DNA from: JAHELQ01 sp964491915
GTDB lineage: Bacteria > Acidobacteriota > Aminicenantia > UBA2199
Direction: 5' to 3'
Length of the DNA stretch: 64,000 nucleotides
NCBI GenBank assembly: GCA_964491915.1
Contig: CAZBHS010000017.1
Location: 1-64,000 of the forward strand
The translations under genes were made by a program, and so were the position numbers. The stretch's first letter is position 1. Each line of letters starts with the position of its first letter. The notes beneath the pieces were generated by a model. It had not been told where the DNA came from. It worked only from the letters and a program-made list of their open reading frames with translations, and searched no databases. Below are positions 61,709-64,000 of the stretch, piece after piece.

Positions 61709-62413
61709 ATGGGCATATACAAGATTTTATACCGGTTTCAGGTTGACAATGGAACGACGGAGGAGTTTGAATTAAATATAGAAACGTCAGGCATGGAGTT
61801 ATTGATTGATCGCCCAAAGGATATCCCTGAATGGGCGCGGCTCGGGTTTCAACAATGTCCTCATTGTCCCCTTTCAGTTCAACGGCACCTTTTTTGCCCG
61901 GCGGCTGAAAAGCTCGTTACCTTGATGAAGAAGTTCGGTTCGCTTGTTTCATATCACAAGGTTCGCCTGGAAGTGATTACCGAGGAACGGACGATAGCGC
62001 AGCAAACGACAGTTCAACGGGCGGTGGGCTCCTTGATGGGAGTGATTATGGCCACCAGCGGATGTCCTCTTATGGCTTTTTTTAAACCGATGGCCCGGTT
62101 TCATCTACCTCTGGCCAGCGAAGACGAAACAATATTCAGGGCCGCGTCCATGTATATGCTGGCTCAGTATTTTAGAAATAAAAATAAATTCAATGTGGAT
62201 TTAAAATTAGACGGCCTCAGGCAGATATATGAAAGTATCCAATTGTTAAACAGGTATTTCGCCGAACGGTTGCGGGTGGCCAGTAAAACGGATTCCGTGC
62301 TGAACGCGATCGTGGAGCTCGATGTCTATGCCCAGACTATGACCATTGTCATTCAGGAGTCTTTGGGCGAATTATCCTACCTGTTCGAATCGTTTCTCAC
62401 CAAAAAATTATAG
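61709..62413 (+). CDS. Conserved protein of unknown function (Cys-rich N-terminal half)
   Basis: 234 residues, no signal peptide, soluble. N-terminal part (about 1-75) has YKILYRFQVDNGTTEEFEL, GFQQCPHCPLS and FCPAAEKL, a Cys set that could bind metal. Middle VGSLMGVIMATSGCPLMAFFKPMARFHLP. Remainder is helical. I recall this pattern from a DUF (possibly DUF6901) but cannot confirm. Follows the giant regulator by 98 bases, TATAAT at 61630. Confidence 0.65.
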   Translation: MGIYKILYRFQVDNGTTEEFELNIETSGMELLIDRPKDIPEWARLGFQQCPHCPLSVQRHLFCPAAEKLVTLMKKFGSLVSYHKVRLEVITEERTIAQQTTVQRAVGSLMGVIMATSGCPLMAFFKPMARFHLPLASEDETIFRAASMYMLAQYFRNKNKFNVDLKLDGLRQIYESIQLLNRYFAERLRVASKTDSVLNAIVELDVYAQTMTIVIQESLGELSYLFESFLTKKL

Positions 62414-62469
62414 TTCGAAGATCATAGTTCTTTTCCGAACGAAATTCCTTATTTGAAAATAAAGGAGGG

Positions 62470-62505
62470 GCCCCCTGGATTTACAGGGGGCTTATCTTTT
62501 TTTTT
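62470..62505 (+). terminator. Terminator 1 of the cassette, ends the upstream gene
   Basis: GCCCCCTG-GATTTA-CAGGGGGC (62470-62491) followed by TTATC and nine T (62497-62505). Confidence 0.8.
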
Positions 62506-62538
62506 AAGGAAACTATATAAAAAAGGAGGTGAAACCAA

Positions 62539-62553
62539 GTGCGCTTTTATTAA
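62539..62553 (+). CDS. Four-codon ORF (GTG) with perfect ribosome-binding site
   Basis: GTG CGC TTT TAT TAA. AAAGGAGGTGA, a near-perfect match to the 16S rRNA 3' end, lies 5-6 bases upstream. Its stop and the next terminator follow closely. It may be a relic of a lost gene, a leader peptide or a ribosome-trapping element. Confidence 0.3.
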   Translation: MRFY

Positions 62554-62584
62554 AAATTTTTCTATAAAAAAATAAAGAGAGGGG

Positions 62585-62617
62585 GCCCCCTGGATTTACA
62601 GGGGGCGCTTGTTTTTT
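62585..62617 (+). terminator. Terminator 2 of the cassette
   Basis: Same hairpin (62585-62606) followed by GCTTGTTTTTT. Confidence 0.7.
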
Positions 62618-62654
62618 GTAAAGGAAACTATATAAAAAAAGGAGGTGAAACCAA

Positions 62655-62669
62655 ATGCGTTTTAGCTGA
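62655..62669 (+). CDS. Four-codon ORF (ATG) with perfect ribosome-binding site
   Basis: ATG CGT TTT AGC TGA, after AAAAAAAGGAGGTGAAACCAA. The Met-Arg-Phe start is conserved with the first copy while the last codon differs. Confidence 0.3.
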   Translation: MRFS

Positions 62670-62680
62670 ATGCTCGAATC

Positions 62681-62716
62681 GCGATGTAGTGTATTATACG
62701 TAATCATCTACATCGC
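62681..62716. terminator. Hairpin at the end of the 62719 gene
   Basis: GCGATGTAG (62681-62689) pairs with CTACATCGC (62708-62716) and ATTA/TAAT pairs inside. Serves the minus-strand gene ending at 62719, or both directions. No T-run. Confidence 0.5.
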
Positions 62717-62718
62717 TC

Positions 62719-63108
62719 CTAATTAAGCTCCTGGAAAGACGCTTTCGCAAATTTAAGCATTTCAAATTGATCGAAAAAATCTTCCAGCTCTTTAAACTGA
62801 AGATCATTTTCACTGGATAAAACTTTTGTGAAATGACTCTTTACATTATCCGGGCATTTTTTTAAGATCGGTATAATAATATCTTTTTCATCCTTAGGGT
62901 GAAGGCTCTCTTTGATTTGATCGTAATGTTCGTCGATTCTTAAATCACCGAGAAGCCATAGCTTGTATAAACTCATGACTGCTTTGTCATCTTTTAGAAA
63001 TTCTTTAAGGAGAATCTCTATTTTTTTGTCCGTTTCACATTTCTGTGCAAGTATTTGGTCGTTAATTTCAACGCTTAGATCAAGGGTAAACTGATATATT
63101 TTCTTCAT
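62719..63108 (-). CDS. Small hypothetical protein, helical
   Basis: 129 residues, strongly charged and helix-rich (KKIEILLKEFLKDDKAVMSLYKLWLLGD, QFKELEDFFDQFEMLKFAKASF), no signal, no recognisable family. Promoter at 63180-63208. Base composition is AT-richer than neighbouring housekeeping genes. Confidence 0.6.
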   Translation of the reverse strand: MKKIYQFTLDLSVEINDQILAQKCETDKKIEILLKEFLKDDKAVMSLYKLWLLGDLRIDEHYDQIKESLHPKDEKDIIIPILKKCPDNVKSHFTKVLSSENDLQFKELEDFFDQFEMLKFAKASFQELN

Positions 63109-63179
63109 TTTGCAGCCTCGCCGCTTGTTTCTGCGACCAACCTAGAATCCGTGAAATTAACGTTTACTTTCATACTATA

Positions 63180-63208
63180 AGAATAGTAACAAATTGTAGA
63201 AATGTCAA
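63180..63208 (-). promoter_or_regulatory. Promoter of the 62719 gene
   Basis: Minus strand TTGACA (63208-63203), 17-bp spacer, TATTCT (63185-63180). Predicted leader of about 65 bases. Confidence 0.6.
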
Positions 63209-63225
63209 CCCTAAAATTTAAAATA

Positions 63226-63247
63226 AATCACACTGAGTGATTTTTTT
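63226..63247 (+). terminator. Orphan plus-strand terminator
   Basis: AATCAC-ACTGA-GTGATT then TTTTT. No plus-strand gene lies between it and the 115-bp cassette, so it may end a small transcript or a read-through. Confidence 0.5.
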
Positions 63248-63458
63248 GGTTGAGGCTACACTATATTTTAGCCTTAGGTGGCTATATGAGAGCGCTAAAT
63301 TACTTTACCGGTTTCTTCGGCGATCTGTCGGGCGCATCCCGCGCCGCCTGATGGTTGCTCTATATCCGAAGTTATTCCGGATTCCATTGTGAAGAGAATA
63401 TTCGCGCGCCCGGTCGAGCTGAAGCCCAAGATGGACAAACGCCTGGAATGAAAATTAC

Positions 63459-63848
63459 TTAGAAGGTAACCGTTTGATTTTTGTAGTCGCTCAACAGGAA
63501 CTCGATCCAATATTGGTCGGGTACGAAAAATTGGCTCCATGAGGGCATGAGGTCTTCACGCCACCCTTTGCCGCCGAAATATTCCAGGAACGCGTCTTTG
63601 GCCGCCGTTTCTGTGGCAAAATATTGGTCCACCAGTACTGTATTGTTGTTACGAATGAAGAGATGGAAATTGAGACCTTTGATAATAAACACATACTCCA
63701 AATAAAATTCTATTGAATTTTCCAGAACACTCACTACACTCACTGTGAAATCTGGGGAGCGGTTTAATTGTTGGTCATATGGGAGTATAAATCCGGTTGA
63801 GTCCATCTTAAAGCTCCTTTTGGCGCGAAAGTATAAAAATTGTTGCAT
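63459..63848 (-). CDS. Small hypothetical protein
   Basis: 129 residues, or 115 from an internal Met at residue 15 (MDSTGF). Soluble, rich in aromatic residues with beta-strand-like stretches (FTVSVVSVLENSIEFYLEYVFIIKGLNFHLFIRNNNTVLVDQYF) and a GGKGWREDLMP loop. No family recognised. The internal start follows AAAGGAG-like sequence (AAAAGGAGCTTTAAG), supporting it. Confidence 0.55.
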   Translation of the reverse strand: MQQFLYFRAKRSFKMDSTGFILPYDQQLNRSPDFTVSVVSVLENSIEFYLEYVFIIKGLNFHLFIRNNNTVLVDQYFATETAAKDAFLEYFGGKGWREDLMPSWSQFFVPDQYWIEFLLSDYKNQTVTF

Positions 63849-64000
63849 CGATGGAGATATTGTTGTTGAAATGTAGCGTTGAGACGAGCCCGGAAGGAAT
63901 GTGTGGGGATGGAGAAAGTGAGGTGAGAAGGGTTATGTGTCGTGAATATATACGATGAATAAGATTTTTTAAAGGCGCCATTTCATTATAATAATAGTTA

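Larger units (their letters stand above)
62457..62686 (+). repeat. Tandem 115-bp cassette, two copies
   Basis: Unit 1 is about 62457-62571 and unit 2 about 62572-62686; AAGGAAACTATATAA is at 62506-62520 and 62621-62635, exactly 115 apart. Order in each: G-rich stretch, hairpin GCCCCCTG-GATTTA-CAGGGGGC, T-run, AAGGAAACTATATAA, AAAGGAGGTGAAACCAA, start codon, CGC/CGT TTT and an early stop. The leader part resembles the 5' leader of the secreted-protein gene at 21017. No open frame longer than a few codons fits the strand. Confidence 0.75.
63109..63458. other. Intergenic stretch with promoter and orphan terminator
   Basis: Contains the promoter of the 62719 gene, a plus-strand hairpin terminator (63226-63247) and, on the minus strand from about 63440 to 63295, an open frame reading GITSDIEQPSGG, then AGCARQIAEETGKVI to a stop, which looks protein-like and may be the tail of a decayed gene. 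Confidence 0.4.

Noticed and set aside
62700..64000. Similarity between the last coding-like tail near 63295 and the first bases of the window
   Set aside because: Only AAATTACT and a few scattered bases agree; not enough to claim a repeat or circular overlap.
1..64000. CRISPR array, insertion sequence, prophage or integrase
   Set aside because: No regular spacer-repeat array, transposase, integrase or terminal inverted repeats seen on either strand.

Overview
The window reads as the chromosome of a diderm, respiring bacterium of intermediate GC content. No phage, transposase or CRISPR array was seen. Outer-membrane barrels, Lpp-type lipoboxes, a TAT signal, sigma-54 activators, secreted S9/M14/M24 peptidases, a DUF5916 barrel protein, the rplS-rnhB pair and a class-I-lanthipeptide-like precursor leader fit Acidobacteriota/Aminicenantes-like or deltaproteobacterial-grade lineages. 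This placement is an inference from gene content only. The sequence looks like a metagenome-derived or draft assembly: it has two N-gaps (31596-31605 and 56124-56138), both flanked by short direct repeats.

Region by region. 1-0.6 kb: degenerate 21-bp repeats. 0.75-11.5 kb: an electron-export locus. It holds a membrane-anchored NapC-like cytochrome with 17 CXXCH motifs, a CbcL-like cytochrome c/b fusion, a leaderless ArsR regulator and, on the other strand, an MtrA-like decaheme cytochrome, an MtrB/PioB-like barrel and a large secreted decaheme cytochrome. A sigma-54 activator lies just upstream of the latter three genes, with a -24/-12 promoter and paired 16-bp palindromes between. 11.7-14.4 kb: a DUF5916 outer-membrane protein. 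14.6-18.7 kb: GntR/ABC/permease/ankyrin lipoprotein/permease operon. 19-20.8 kb: an OlsF-like two-domain acyltransferase. 21-21.9 kb: a secreted protein of unknown function. 22.3-22.4 kb: an orphan RiPP precursor with its own promoter and terminator. 22.5-28.6 kb: a polysulfide/thiosulfate reductase operon (Psr-like ABC, two YeeE halves, rhodanese-like protein, Cys-rich MerR), divergent from fdhD-mobA (28.7-30.1 kb) for its molybdenum cofactor.

30-48.5 kb is mainly metabolic and housekeeping: FxsA, two aminopeptidase-type genes (DPP-IV-like, broken by a gap, and Xaa-Pro aminopeptidase), a PLP enzyme, glyA, rpiB, a secreted M14 carboxypeptidase, a LiaF-like protein, a metallophosphoesterase, an RNase D-like gene followed directly by a degenerate tRNA-Gly(CCC), an EamA transporter, yjbQ, a phosphatase-superfamily enzyme, murB and a propeller lipoprotein. 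48.5-53 kb: XRE regulator with a near-perfect leaderless promoter, a membrane phosphatase-like protein, a zinc-ribbon/FHA protein and an S41 protease. 53.2-61.6 kb: rplS-rnhB, then a TPR protein translationally coupled to a 1383-residue TPR-GAF-AAA+-Fis regulator. 61.7-64 kb: a conserved unknown, a 115-bp tandem cassette carrying terminators, very strong ribosome-binding sites and four-codon ORFs, and two small hypothetical genes.

Working together: quinol electrons could leave through the CbcL/NapC-like inner-membrane cytochromes, then MtrA/MtrB and the secreted cytochrome, to an extracellular acceptor. The Psr-like complex offers an alternative sulfur-based sink. Both appear to be separately regulated.
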